Below are positions 27,433-37,457 of a stretch of 62,117 nucleotides of DNA, piece by piece. Every line of letters begins with the position of its first letter. The first letter of the stretch is position 1. Position numbers and translations under genes: made by a program. Source of the stretch: an uncultured bacterium. Its GTDB lineage: Bacteria > Verrucomicrobiota > Lentisphaeria > Victivallales > UBA1829. The stretch covers positions 1 to 62,117 of the forward strand of contig CASERY010000077.1 in assembly GCA_949290385.1 (NCBI GenBank), read 5' to 3'. Under the pieces are notes generated by a model that ran no database searches, was not told the DNA's origin, and worked only from the letters and a program-made list of their open reading frames with translations.

Positions 27433-27879
27433 TTACTGTTTGAAACGCATCGGGGTATACTGTGCCATGACTTCCCCGGAACTTTTTGCATAAAACGCTT
27501 CTGTTCCGGGAGCTCCTATGCACACAATCCAGTCAATGCCTTTTTCAAGCAGATGTTTTTTCAGTCTCTTAAGGATTTCCATGGCAATTCCACGCCGGCG
27601 GAAGGATTCATCCACCACCAGGTCCAGCAGGTAGGCATCACTGACGCCGTCTGAAAGAGCCCGCATAAGCCCTATCAGACGCCCATGACAGAAGGCTGCA
27701 CTCACTGCAAAAGAGTTTTCCAGCATGGGTTGAATAAAACCCGTGTCAGAATCAGGCTGAATCCAGCCGGCCTCCACGTAGAGCTGTCTGACCTCTGGAA
27801 CAGGCAGATCCTTTGTGATGCGGTATTCAATGGCGGAAGAATCTGCGCACAACGATTGTGCATCAGCGTTCTGATTCAT
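27433..27879 (-). CDS. GNAT family N-acetyltransferase
   Basis: A 148-residue acetyltransferase. The core beta4-alpha3 acetyl-CoA signature is AYLLDLVVDESFRRRGIAMEILKRL, followed by WIVCIGAPGTEAFYAKS typical of the beta5 and C-terminal segments. Probably acts on a small amine or protein N terminus; not assignable. It precedes DUF2156 in one unit. No TAG; TAA end. Confidence 0.88.
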   Translation of the reverse strand: MNQNADAQSLCADSSAIEYRITKDLPVPEVRQLYVEAGWIQPDSDTGFIQPMLENSFAVSAAFCHGRLIGLMRALSDGVSDAYLLDLVVDESFRRRGIAMEILKRLKKHLLEKGIDWIVCIGAPGTEAFYAKSSGEVMAQYTPMRFKQ

Positions 27880-27944
27880 AGCTTTTTGATCCTTTCGGAT
27901 GGTTTAACGCACTGCTGTGGCGGGGAAGCGGAATTCACAGAATT

Positions 27945-29201
27945 TTAAGATCTCATGCCATCCACCACGGCATTGGCGAATCCGGAACATGAAAGTTCTG
28001 TAGCGCCGTCCATGAGCCGTGCAAAATCGTAGGTTACTTTCTTGGCGGAGATGGCGTTCTCAATGCCTCGGATGACTAAATCAGCCGCTTCGGTCCAGCC
28101 CAGATGACGGAGCATCATTTCTCCGGAAAGGGCGAGTGAAGACGGATTGACTTTGTCCATGCCCGCATATTTAGGAGCTGTTCCGTGGGTAGCTTCAAAG
28201 ATTGCCATGCCGGTTGCATAATTGATATTGGCTCCGGGAGCAATGCCGATACCGCCCACACATGCGGCCAGAGCATCTGAAACGTAATCTCCGTTCAGAT
28301 TCATGGTGGCGATGACATCATATTCACCGGGCCGTGTCAGAATCTGCTGGAGGAAAGCATCACAAATACAGTCTTTGATGAGGATTTTGTCTTCGGGGAC
28401 AACTCCGGAACACTCTTCCCAGGAAACGGTTTTATCAGGGAATTCTCTTTTGGCCAGCTGATATCCCCAGTCCTTGAATCCGCCTTCGGTGAATTTCATG
28501 ATATTGCCTTTGTGTACCAGCGTTACGCTTTTGCGGTGGTTGGCTATGGCATATTGAATTGCCGCCCGGATTAAACGCTCAGAACCTTCGCGGGAGACCG
28601 GCTTAATGCCGATGGAACTGGTTTCCGGGAAACGAATTTTATTGACGCCCATTTCGTTCTGGAGAAAATCAATGACCTTTTTGGCTTCAGGAGTGCCCTG
28701 CATCCATTCGATACCCGCGTAAATGTCCTCTGTATTTTCGCGGAAGACCACCATATCGGTTTTCTCAGGGTGCTTGACCGGAGACGGAACACCGGCAAAA
28801 TGACGAACTGGACGCAGACAGACATAAAGATCCAGTTTCTGACGCAGAGTTACATTCAGAGACCTGAATCCTTTTCCAACCGGTGTTGTCAGCGGACCTT
28901 TAATCGATACACGATACTCGGAAATGGCATCCAGCGTTTCTTCAGGAAGCCAGGTCCCGGGACCATAAACAGCGTTTGCTTTTTCCCCTGCATAAACTTC
29001 CATCCAGCTGATTTTCCGTTTGCCGCCATAGGCTTTTTCAATGGCGGAGTTCCAGATGTGCATGCTGGCTTTGGTAATGTCCGGACCGATTCCGTCGCCT
29101 TCGATAAAGGTGATGACCGGCTGATCTGGAACTTGCAGAGTGCCGTCGGCGGAAACGAGGATTTTATCTCCTGCGGGAACTTTGATTTTATTGTAAGGCA
29201 T
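27945..29201 (-). CDS. icd: Isocitrate dehydrogenase, NADP-type
   Basis: A 418-residue TCA-cycle enzyme that decarboxylates isocitrate to 2-oxoglutarate. Typical prokaryotic features: [32 protein letters not shown], the substrate-binding [51 protein letters not shown] and [11 protein letters not shown] for the cofactor loop. Length matches E. coli Icd. No TAG and no ambiguity. GGAG lies upstream on the minus strand. It diverges from the riboflavin operon. Confidence 0.96.
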   Translation of the reverse strand: MPYNKIKVPAGDKILVSADGTLQVPDQPVITFIEGDGIGPDITKASMHIWNSAIEKAYGGKRKISWMEVYAGEKANAVYGPGTWLPEETLDAISEYRVSIKGPLTTPVGKGFRSLNVTLRQKLDLYVCLRPVRHFAGVPSPVKHPEKTDMVVFRENTEDIYAGIEWMQGTPEAKKVIDFLQNEMGVNKIRFPETSSIGIKPVSREGSERLIRAAIQYAIANHRKSVTLVHKGNIMKFTEGGFKDWGYQLAKREFPDKTVSWEECSGVVPEDKILIKDCICDAFLQQILTRPGEYDVIATMNLNGDYVSDALAACVGGIGIAPGANINYATGMAIFEATHGTAPKYAGMDKVNPSSLALSGEMMLRHLGWTEAADLVIRGIENAISAKKVTYDFARLMDGATELSCSGFANAVVDGMRS

Positions 29202-29365
29202 GATGAATTTAACTCCTGAAATCTGGACTGTTCAGCTTGATAAAAAAACTTTGGAGTTACTATACACGTGTTTCAGCGTTTTTCCAGCCGGTCCTGGAAA
29301 GGAAGGAAATCTTTCAGGAATGGTTCTTTTTGCAGAAAAATATGCAGCAGAAGACTCAGAAAATC

Positions 29366-29394
29366 TTGTATTTTCACAGAGATAAGGATATATT
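29366..29394 (+). promoter_or_regulatory. Promoter of the riboflavin operon
   Basis: TTGTAT (29366-29371), a 17-base spacer and TATATT (29389-29394), placing the start of transcription about 10-15 bases before the FMN aptamer. Confidence 0.5.
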
Positions 29395-29411
29395 ATACGC
29401 ACTTTGAAAAG

Positions 29412-29555
29412 TTCTTCAGGGCGAGGTCAGGCGGAAACTGCTGATTCCCGACCGGCGGTGAAAGTCCGCGAGCCGATTCAGATGTTTTTTTGCAGTCTGG
29501 ACGGCCGACATGGTGAAATTCCATGACCGACAGTGCAGTCTGGATGAGAGAGGAA
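29412..29555 (+). ncRNA. FMN riboswitch (RFN element)
   Basis: The conserved aptamer blocks are all visible in order: CTTCAGGGCGAGGT, GATTCCCGACCGGCGGT, AAAGTCCGCGAGCC, the GGTGAAATTCC-like arm, GACCGACAGTGCAGTCTGGATG and GAGAG. It binds FMN and should shut off ribBA and downstream genes when FMN is plentiful. The 220 bases between aptamer and ribBA contain a TCCTGTC/GACAGGA hairpin (about 29704-29727) without a T tract, so control may be translational or by a longer rearrangement. Confidence 0.95.
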
Positions 29556-29773
29556 CTTGAACATCGGTGCGTTTGTTTTGATGCCGTTCTTCTGGTTTCA
29601 ATGCGTTCTGCCGTGCATTATGGACATGCCCTGACGAGTTTTTTACGGAAAGGAAACAGAGACCGTTTTAGAGAAAAACCGACAGAGCAGTGTTTCCCAT
29701 TCAGTCCTGTCCAGTTTGCGCGACAGGATCGGGACAGATGCTTCTGCGTTGAAAGTTTGGAGGCAATACCACA

Positions 29774-30979
29774 ATGTAGGAAGTCAAATTTGATTCAGTT
29801 GAGAGCGTCATTGAGGACGTGCGTGAAGGAAAGCTTGTTATCGTAACAGATGATGAAAACCGGGAGAATGAAGGGGATCTTCTCTGTGCAGCGGACCGGG
29901 TCACTCCTGAGATTATCAATTTTATGATTACCCATGCCAGAGGCCTTGTATGTGCACCCATTACAGAAGAACGTGCCAGAGAGCTTCATATTCTGCGTCC
30001 TCCTTCCACCGACCATTTTAAAACAGCTTTTACAGAAAGCGTGGATGCTCTTTCCGGAACGACCGGAATCAGTGTTTATGACCGTTGCAATACCATTCGG
30101 GCTCTGAATGATCCGAAGAGTCAGTTTACAGACTTCGGATCGCCGGGACATGTTTTCCCGATTGCAGCCCGTCCCGGAGGTGTTCTGCAGCGTACAGGCC
30201 ATACCGAAGCGGCAGTGGATCTTGCCCGTATGGCCGGTTTTACCCCGGCAGGCGTTATTTGCGAGATTACCAAGGACGATGGAAACATGGCGCGTCTTCC
30301 GGATCTGATGGAATTCAAGGAACGCTACGGAATCAAACTGTGTTCCATTGCGGATATTATCACATACCGCAGAACCAAGGAAAAACTTATCGAAAAGGTG
30401 CAGGAAGTGGATTTGCCCACATGTCATGGACATTTTCGCCTGCATTTGTATCGTTCCAAGCTGGATGGTTCCGAGCACCTGGCATTGACCATGGGCAATG
30501 TGCGGGATGGCAATTCCGTTCTGGTGCGTGTGCACAGCGAATGTCTTACCGGCGATGTTTTCGGTTCCTGCCGCTGTGACTGCGGCGATCAGCTGCATCG
30601 GGCCATGGATATGATTGCTTCTGAGGGGCGGGGCGTGCTCGTCTATATGCGGCAGGAAGGCCGCGGAATCGGGCTGGGCAATAAAATCCGCGCCTATGCA
30701 CTGCAGGAGCAGGGATACGATACCGTGGAAGCCAATGTGAAACTCGGATTCCCGGCAGATTTGCGCGAATACGGCCTGGGTGCTCAGATTCTTGTGGATC
30801 TGGGGGTTGGCAGAATCCGTCTTATGACGAACAACCCGCAGAAAGTCGTGGGACTGGGGGGATACGGGATCACTATTGAGGAACGGGTCCCCATTGTGAT
30901 TCCTCCACAGAAATACGATGAAAAATATTTGAAGACAAAAGAAACTAAAATGGGCCATATTTTTGCGCCGTCTAAATGA
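29774..30979 (+). CDS. ribBA: RibBA: DHBP synthase / GTP cyclohydrolase II (TAG at codon 2)
   Basis: A 401-residue bifunctional enzyme. The RibB half has [25 protein letters not shown], TFDxGxSxYDR-like GISVYDR and [22 protein letters not shown]. The RibA half has [21 protein letters not shown] (three zinc-binding Cys) and [19 protein letters not shown]. Start ATG 29774 with GGAGG 10 bases upstream; its second codon is TAG (29777-29779). No alternative start precedes the conserved VIEDVREGK region except non-canonical codons, so the TAG must be read. It ends at TGA. Confidence 0.95.
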
Positions 30980-30993
30980 GAAGGATACAGGAA

Positions 30994-31479
30994 ATGGATA
31001 AAACGGTTGTCAATGTGTATGAAGGAAAATTGTCTGCGGAGGGACTGAAATTTGCAATTGTCTGCTCCCGGTTCAATGAATTTTTTGTCAGCAAACTTCT
31101 GAGCGGAGCAATTGATACCATTGTCCGGCACGGCGGACGACCTGAGGATATTTCCGTGGCATGGGTTCCGGGATCCTTTGAACTGCCTTTTGCATGCCGG
31201 AAGATGATTCAGAAAGGCTCCTTTGATGCAGTGATTGCAATTGGGGTGGTGATTCAGGGTGCTACAACTCATGCAGCCCAGATCAACGGTCAGGTTTCTA
31301 AATCCATTGCACAGGTCGGCCTCGAGACGGGTGTCCCGACTATTTACGGCCTGGTGACCACTGAAAATATTGAACAGGCCATAGAGCGCAGCGGTACAAA
31401 AGCCGGAAACCGCGGAGCCGATGCAGCCCTTTAGGCGATTGAAATGGCAAATTTGAACAAACTGATTTCAGCGGAATAA
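30994..31479 (+). CDS. ribH: 6,7-dimethyl-8-ribityllumazine synthase (one in-frame TAG)
   Basis: A 161-residue enzyme condensing DHBP with the pyrimidine diamine. Motifs: VCSRFNEFFVSKLL, VAWVPGSFELPFACRKM, GVVIQGATTHAAQIN, YGLVTTENIEQAIERSG and the C-terminal GNRGADAAL-X-AIEMANLNK. TAG at 31432-31434 (residue 147) sits in the last conserved helix, where B. subtilis has Ser and E. coli has Thr. The catalytic histidine in TTHAAQ is present. AAGGA lies 8 bases before the ATG. It ends at TAA, 4 bases before nusB. Confidence 0.95.
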
Positions 31480-31483
31480 AAAA

Positions 31484-32011
31484 ATGAATGAACCTTTAAA
31501 ACCTGTGCGCAGTTCGTCCGCTCCGGGAACTCATAAGAAGACGCTGCATTTCAAGAGAATGGGACGCGAACTGGCGATGCAGTATCTCTTTCAGTGCGAT
31601 CTGATGGGAGAGGACCAGACTCCTGAAACAATGGAAAATTTCTGGGAACAGGCGGAGGAGTCAGGAGAATTTCCGGACAACCGTATTTTCAGAAAGGCCC
31701 GTGCCTACGCAGAAAAGCTCATTGCCGGCGTAGAGGAAAATGATGCTGAAATTACAGAAACATTGGAACACTTTTCCCGGAAATGGGATGTGGACAGAAT
31801 GTCTGCTGTAGACCGCAATATCATGCGGGTTGCGATTTTTGAATTGAAACATTGTCCCGATATTCCAGCCCTTGTAAGTATTGATGAGGCAATTGAAATC
31901 GGCAAGGATTTCAGTTCAGAAAAATCGGGCGTTTTCATCAACGGTATTTTGAATGGAGTTAAAGACAGTCTTCCCCCGGGGAGCAAAAATACGCCGCCCC
32001 AGAAAAAGTAA
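31484..32011 (+). CDS. nusB: Transcription antitermination factor NusB
   Basis: A 175-residue helical protein. After a 20-residue basic head comes GRELAMQYLFQCDL, then RKARAYAEKLIAGVEEN, WDVDRMSAVDRNIMRVAIFEL, PALVSIDEAIEIGKDFSSEKSGVFINGILNGV. This is a full NusB fold, which binds boxA RNA in rRNA antitermination. RibH-nusB adjacency is a common operon in bacteria. No TAG; TAA end. Confidence 0.95.
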   Translation: MNEPLKPVRSSSAPGTHKKTLHFKRMGRELAMQYLFQCDLMGEDQTPETMENFWEQAEESGEFPDNRIFRKARAYAEKLIAGVEENDAEITETLEHFSRKWDVDRMSAVDRNIMRVAIFELKHCPDIPALVSIDEAIEIGKDFSSEKSGVFINGILNGVKDSLPPGSKNTPPQKK

Positions 32012-32076
32012 ATCATTCGTGTCCGGGAAAAGGGCCGGGCCTGCATGAGAAACATTAACAGAACGGATTATTCTTC

Positions 32077-32997
32077 ATGGCATCTCTTTTTGCGAAATTC
32101 AAGTCGGGTCTTCAGAAGACGGCGACCGCACTGACGCGCGGAATTACAGGACTTTTTACAGAAGTCAAAGTCTGGGATGAAGAGGCTTTCAGAAATCTGG
32201 AAAAAACGTTGATTGAAGCGGATCTGGGACCGGCTGCAAGCAAAAAGATTGTAGATGATCTGCGCAACCGATACGAACTTGGAGAGCTGAAGGGCTCCGA
32301 GGATATGATTCAGGCTGCGGTTGATTCCATTACAGCAATTCTGAGAAAAGATTTCAGAACGCTCCATTTTAATGAGTCCGGACTGACCGTGATTCTGTTT
32401 GTGGGTGTCAATGGAAGCGGGAAAACTACGAGTATTGGCAAGCTGGCCAGCCTGTGGCAGAAGGAAGGCAAAAAAGTTGTTCTTGCTGCATGCGACACGT
32501 TCCGTGCGGCAGCGGTGGAGCAGTTGGCACTTTGGGCTGAACGGACCGGAGCATCCATTGTATCGGCCAAACAGGGAGCAGACCCTGCAGCGGTAGCCTT
32601 TGATGCGGTGAAGTCTGCACTGGCAAAGAATGCGGACATCCTGCTGATTGATACTGCCGGACGCCAGCAGAACAAGAAAAGTTTGATGGATGAACTATCT
32701 AAAATGCGCCGGACAATTGAAAAACTTCTTCCGGGTGCGCCTCATGAAACCATTCTGACAATTGATGCCAGTCTTGGAACGAATGCCCTTTCACAGGCCC
32801 GTGAATTTTCTTCACAAACTGGAGCCAGTGCCTTGATTTTAACAAAACTGGATGGTACTGGTAAGGGGGGGGCGGCTTGTGCTGTTCAGGAACAGTTCGG
32901 TTTGCCTGTGCTGTTTGTGGGACTGGGAGAAGCGCCGGATGATCTTCAGGAATTTTCTCCGGAAAATTATGCCCGCGCCATCTTCTCTCGCGACTGA
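32077..32997 (+). CDS. ftsY: Signal recognition particle receptor FtsY
   Basis: A 306-residue SRP GTPase (NG domain only, lacking a long acidic A domain). G1 is FVGVNGSGKTTS, then DTFRAAAVEQL, DTAGRQQNKK (G3), TKLDGTGKGG (G4) and the closing GLGEAPDDLQEF. It docks ribosome-SRP complexes at the membrane. ATG at 32077 is 65 bases after nusB. No TAG; TGA end. Confidence 0.96.
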   Translation: MASLFAKFKSGLQKTATALTRGITGLFTEVKVWDEEAFRNLEKTLIEADLGPAASKKIVDDLRNRYELGELKGSEDMIQAAVDSITAILRKDFRTLHFNESGLTVILFVGVNGSGKTTSIGKLASLWQKEGKKVVLAACDTFRAAAVEQLALWAERTGASIVSAKQGADPAAVAFDAVKSALAKNADILLIDTAGRQQNKKSLMDELSKMRRTIEKLLPGAPHETILTIDASLGTNALSQAREFSSQTGASALILTKLDGTGKGGAACAVQEQFGLPVLFVGLGEAPDDLQEFSPENYARAIFSRD

Positions 32998-33284
32998 ATA
33001 CATCCAGAACTGGTTATAATCCTGTAAAAATACCAGGGAATCCGACTTGCTTTTTTTCAGAAAACAGCAGATATTTATGCTGCAGTTCTGGCGCAGTCAT
33101 GTGGAAAAGGATTTTCTGACTGTTTCCAGCCGTTGAGAAAGCTCCTGTTTTAGAGAAAAAGACAAGAGGGGGCGCTGAGAAAATTGAAATCCGGAAGAAA
33201 AAGTGTCTCTGACGGATTGTCCATCAAAGCACTCATATTGCGGAACTGACGGTTGACCCGTCGGATCAGAATGGAGAAGATATT

Positions 33285-34688
33285 ATGATGTCAAAGCTTG
33301 CGGCTGTATTCTTCTGTTTGGCTGGTTCTCTGATTGGATTCTCGGGGATTGGAACATTGTCTGTGCAGGCACAGGAAAAGCTACCATCTGTATATTGGGA
33401 GTCCATGGCCGGAGATTTCCCGACTTTTTTTCAGCAGACCGATAATTAGACCTTTCTGCAGGAGATGCCGGATAATCCCTATCCCTATCTTTTTAAATGG
33501 ACCTCAAAAGATCAGCTGGAGGCCCGCTATTCCAGGAATTTTGGAGTAACCGAAGAAAATGAGATTGCTTTTCTGGGACTTCTCCCGCAGGAAATTGTCT
33601 GCCGTTTCAAAAAAGAAACGGGTATGCTGGACAATATTTATGTATCCATCTACAATACGGGGGATGCTCGGAAAGTCAGTAAAAAGACATTTTATTCCAT
33701 GATTGCGCTTGCTGATTCCAAGGTCAAGGAGATTGCAGGGACCCGCGGGGAACTGGAAAGTACAGATTTCCAGGGATATACCATATCAAGAAAAGTCTGG
33801 ATTGATTCTCGGAAATATCTGGCCTATGTGCTTATGTGGAGCTATCAGGAGGACAAAAAACAGTTCGATCCAGATTATATTCAGCTGGATATTCTGCGTT
33901 ATGATCCCAATAATGATCCCCGCAAGCGGCCTCTGGATGGATTGATGTCCAAGCAGAAACCCCGCAAAAATGATTTAAAGGACAATGTCGTAACATTATC
34001 CAATGGTACTATTTACATTGACAATATTCCCATGGTGGATCAGGGGGCCAAGGGATATTGTGTGGCCGCCGTTTCTGAACGCATTCTGCGTTACTTTGGC
34101 ATTAATGACATGAACCAGCACAGGATTGCTTCATTTTACGGAACCGATGCCGTGAAAGGAACCGATGTGACCAAAATGCAGGAAACCTTTAAAAAAATCG
34201 GAAAAGATTATGGAATCCGCATTGTTGGAGAATATACACGCTTTGCAACGTTAAAAGATCTGGAGGATGTCCTGTCCAGCTACAATAAAATTGCCCGAAA
34301 GCTGGACAAGAAGGAAGGATCCATGCGGGGATACAACAGAACGGTGGACTTGAACGCCACGCTGCTGGGCCTTAATCCCGATATCCTGAAAGAAGTTATA
34401 TGCAAAAAGAAACTTGAGCAGAGAGCTTTTTTTAAGGATGTGGCTGATTCGATTTCAGAAGGAATTCCTGTCGCATGGTGTGTGTGTCTGGGGTTGGTTC
34501 CTGAAAAAGAACTGCCGGCCTCCATGCAGGGCGGACATATGCGCCTGATTATTGGAATAAATGAGAATAAACGCCTGATTGTTTATTCGGATACATGGGG
34601 TGCGGAGCATGAAATCAAAACCATGTCTTATGATGATGCGTTCCTGATTACGACCAGTGCCTCTCGTTTTGAACCTAGAAAGAAATGA
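33285..34688 (+). CDS. Secreted C39-like (papain-fold) cysteine peptidase (one in-frame TAG)
   Basis: A 467-residue protein. Residues 1-28 are a signal peptide (LAAVFFCLAGSLIGF, cleavage near VQA-QE). A mixed N-terminal domain (30-240) is unfamiliar. Residues about 255-460 form a C39-type domain: MVDQGAKGYCVAAVSERIL with the catalytic Cys, then GGHMRLIIGIN with the His and IVYSDTWG with the Asp. TAG at 33447-33449 is residue 55. It likely acts in the periplasm or outside. GGAGAAG lies upstream of ATG 33285. Lying between ftsY and ribD, it seems an insertion into the riboflavin cluster. TGA end. Confidence 0.78.
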
Positions 34689-34717
34689 TTTGATTCATGG
34701 AGTCATCGCAGGATAAA

Positions 34718-35725
34718 ATGGATGTGCACTGGATGCGCAAGGCCTTGCGTCTTGCATAGAAAGGTGCAGGCACAACAAGTCCGAACCCTATGGTCGGAGC
34801 TGTCATAGTGAAAGACGGACATGTGATTGGAGAGGGGTGGCATGTTCGTCCTGGAGAGCCCCACGCAGAAATAAATGCTATTCGTTCATTGCAGCGGGAG
34901 TCTGATGCAAAAGGTTCAACAATTTATGTGACTCTGGAGCCATGTTCAAGCTGGGGGCGGACGCCTCCGTGCTGCGATGCGTTGATCCGTTGCGGTTTTT
35001 CCCGTGTCGTCATTGGCAGTATTGATCCGAACCCGAATCATCAGGGCAGGGGAATTGATCTTTTGAGATCACATGGCATGGAGGTCGTTTCAGGCGTGGA
35101 GAAGGATGCCTGTGACAAGCTGAACAGGGCTTTTTTCAAATGGATTCAGACCCGTCGGCCTTATGTACTTTTAAAGCTGGCCGAGACTCTGGATGGAAAG
35201 ATCGCCTGTGAAAATGGTGCGTCTCAATGGATTACGTCGGAAAAAGCCAGACAGCGGGTGCAGCATCTTCGGAGGCTGTAGGATGTTGTGATGGCGGGGG
35301 CTTCGACTTTCCGAAAAGATCATCCGCGATTTACTGTACGCGGAAAAGATGGACGTGTTTTGAAGACACCACGCAGAATAATTGCAAGCCGTCACCCTGA
35401 AACCCTTGAGTTCCCGGATGATTCCTGGGAAGGAGTCTGCCTTCGGACAAAACAGGACTGGGATGATTTTTTAATCCGTCTGGGTTCAGAGCAGGTCATG
35501 CGTATCCTGTTGGAAGGCGGCGGCGAGCTTGCGGCATCCGCATTGCGTGCAGATGCCGTTGATGAAGTGGAATTTCATATCGCTCCTGAAATCCTGGGGG
35601 GAAGGAACAGCCGCCCTTCAGTGGGAGGTGAAAATCCGGAATCGCTTGCCGAAGCAATTCCTCTGCGGGACATGGAAATCCGAAAACTCGGATGCGATCT
35701 GATGGTTCGCGGACGCATTCACTGA
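34718..35725 (+). CDS. ribD: RibD: diaminohydroxyphosphoribosylaminopyrimidine deaminase / reductase (two in-frame TAG)
   Basis: A 335-residue bifunctional enzyme. Deaminase half: TSPNPMVGAVIV, the zinc ligands in GEPHAEINAI and EPCSSWGRTPPCCDAL. Reductase half: RPYVLLKLAETLDGKIA, SQWITSEKAR, LLEGGGELAASAL. TAG at 34757-34759 (residue 14) lies in the LA-X-KG motif, where E. coli has Gln; TAG at 35279-35281 (residue 188) lies in LRRL-X-DVVMAG, where E. coli has Ser. ATG 34718 has AGGA close upstream; an ATG at 34697 is possible. It ends at TGA. Confidence 0.93.
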
Positions 35726-35807
35726 CGGATGGTGTTCTAATTGTACTGAACTGGAAATAAAACTCTTCTGCAGTACATGCTTGAAGAATGGAAGGAATTT
35801 GAAACAT

Positions 35808-36491
35808 ATGTTTACTGGATTAGTTCAGACAACCGGTATTATTGTAAAACGGATTCAAAATGGCGCTGCAGGCAAGCTAATGGTGCGTCCGGCAAAGAGT
35901 ATGAAGAATCTTGAACCCGGTGAGAGCGTTGCCGTGAACGGAACCTGTCTGACATTGGAAAACGATTCAGGGGGGATCCTGCAGTTTCATGTGATGGAGG
36001 AATCATTCCGGAAAACCAATCTTGGTATACTTCCCCCCGGAGCAGGGGTGAATATGGAGCGGGCTCTGACACTTTCTTCCAGACTGGGCGGACATCTGGT
36101 GAGCGGACATATAGATACAACTGGGACCGTGCTTTCTTTTGGACCTGCCGGATCGGATATAGAGCTGCTTGTTGAATTGCCGGATGCCATTGCAGATTTT
36201 GTTGTGCCGGAGGGAAGTATCTGCATTGACGGGGTTTCGCTGACAGTTGCAGCGGTTGATTTTTCACAGAAGAGATTTTCGGTGAGGATCATTCCCACGA
36301 CTTGGAAGGAAACCTGTCTTAAGGAACGGAAAGTTGGTTCCAAGGTGAACCTGGAGGCCGACATGCTGGGTAAATACGTTCATTTCCAGCTGGAGAGAAT
36401 GGCGCACAAACGTTCAGAAAAATCTTCTGATGGCATAGCTGAAGAATCCGGCGGAATAACAATGGGTGACTTGCTCAGGGCGGGATTCTGA
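35808..36491 (+). CDS. ribE: Riboflavin synthase, alpha subunit
   Basis: A 227-residue enzyme made of two lumazine-binding repeats, starting MFTGLVQ with the first GESVAVNGTCLTL, MEESFRKTNLG and LSSRLGGHLVSGHIDTTG, then GSICIDGVSLTVA, FSVRIIPTTWKETCL and LEADMLGKYV. It dismutates two ribityllumazines into riboflavin. GGAA lies upstream of the ATG. The last residues (ITMGDLLRAGF) are the normal family end, closing at TGA, which lies within a 24-bp sequence repeated 66 bases later. No TAG. Confidence 0.95.
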   Translation: MFTGLVQTTGIIVKRIQNGAAGKLMVRPAKSMKNLEPGESVAVNGTCLTLENDSGGILQFHVMEESFRKTNLGILPPGAGVNMERALTLSSRLGGHLVSGHIDTTGTVLSFGPAGSDIELLVELPDAIADFVVPEGSICIDGVSLTVAAVDFSQKRFSVRIIPTTWKETCLKERKVGSKVNLEADMLGKYVHFQLERMAHKRSEKSSDGIAEESGGITMGDLLRAGF

Positions 36492-36575
36492 GGGCTGAGG
36501 ATATTTTGACTTTTTTAAAGAAAAAGGCATTGCAGCTCTCCGAAGAGGAAGTTCTGAGGGCTGAGGATATTTTGA
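36486..36575 (+). repeat. Two exact 24-bp direct repeats at the ribE end
   Basis: The 24-bp sequence beginning TTCTGAGGGCTGAGG occurs at 36486-36509 and again at 36552-36575, 66 bp (22 codons) apart. In the frame offset from ribE both copies read LRAEDIL, and the intervening bases stay open (KKKALQLSEEE), ending at TGA 36576-36578. It has no start codon of its own. Confidence 0.75.
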
Positions 36576-36594
36576 TTTGACAGGAACTGGCAGA

Positions 36595-37392
36595 ATGATG
36601 CAGTCTTTTCTTGATAAGGATTTCGGATTGGCTCTGGGAACACTGGGGATGGGATTGAATGGAGTTCGTGACTACGCAGATTTCCCGGTTTTTTCCGCAA
36701 TTGAATTTCCTTTGGAGATGTTCACGACAGACCATGCTGAACTTTTTCGCCGGATTCCGCACGATAAATACCATGAAGTCCACTGCAGCGGCATTATGGA
36801 CCGGGACCTTTCCAGAACGATTGCATTTGCGCCCAGAAATCTTCAAAATGACTTTGCAGATCAGGCGGTTCAGATTCTGGACCAGATCTGTGCAGGCAAC
36901 TGTTTTACTGCCACGCTTGAATGTGATATGGATCAGATTTTCAATGATTCTGAAGCCAGAGATTCCCTGATCTATCTGTTGCACCGCATGACGCCTGCAC
37001 TTTTAAAAAATAAGATGACTTTGCTGCTGCCTTTCCGATTGCCGACTTATTCTCCGGAACGGCCGGGCATGATGAATAAATTTTTAAGGGACAGTATGAT
37101 TCCAGGTCTTAAGCTTCGTCTGGATATACATCCATTTGATATTGAACCTGGAACAACACCGGATGAATTAATTGGCCCGTTATTCCGGGAAGTGCGTTCG
37201 ATCATGTTTCATTACGATGCGGACTGCGGAAGCCGGATTTCAGCAAAAATTATCCGAAGTTGGGCGGAGATTTTTGATGTCTATGATTTTTCCGGACCGT
37301 TTTTCCTGGCCCCCTATTCACAGCGGCACAGAATGGTTTATCCTCAGGCTGAATCTTTTGCAAAAATTGTTTCGGACTTGCGAAACGGGTAA
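36595..37392 (+). CDS. Unknown protein, possibly TIM-barrel-like
   Basis: A 265-residue soluble protein with AGGA 9 bases before ATG 36595. I do not recognise a family. The pattern of short hydrophobic strands alternating with helices (FALGTLGMGLNG-like start, VFSAIEFPLEM, ALLKNKMTLLLPFRLP, GLKLRLDIHPFDIEPG, SIMFHYDADCG) suggests a barrel similar to sugar-phosphate isomerase/epimerases. It sits between ribE and pilT. No TAG; TAA end. Confidence 0.75.
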   Translation: MMQSFLDKDFGLALGTLGMGLNGVRDYADFPVFSAIEFPLEMFTTDHAELFRRIPHDKYHEVHCSGIMDRDLSRTIAFAPRNLQNDFADQAVQILDQICAGNCFTATLECDMDQIFNDSEARDSLIYLLHRMTPALLKNKMTLLLPFRLPTYSPERPGMMNKFLRDSMIPGLKLRLDIHPFDIEPGTTPDELIGPLFREVRSIMFHYDADCGSRISAKIIRSWAEIFDVYDFSGPFFLAPYSQRHRMVYPQAESFAKIVSDLRNG

Positions 37393-37457
37393 TGACATGC
37401 TATTATAGGCTTGTTGCACTCTCAAAACATTACTTGAAAGAAGGGAATTTGACAGGA

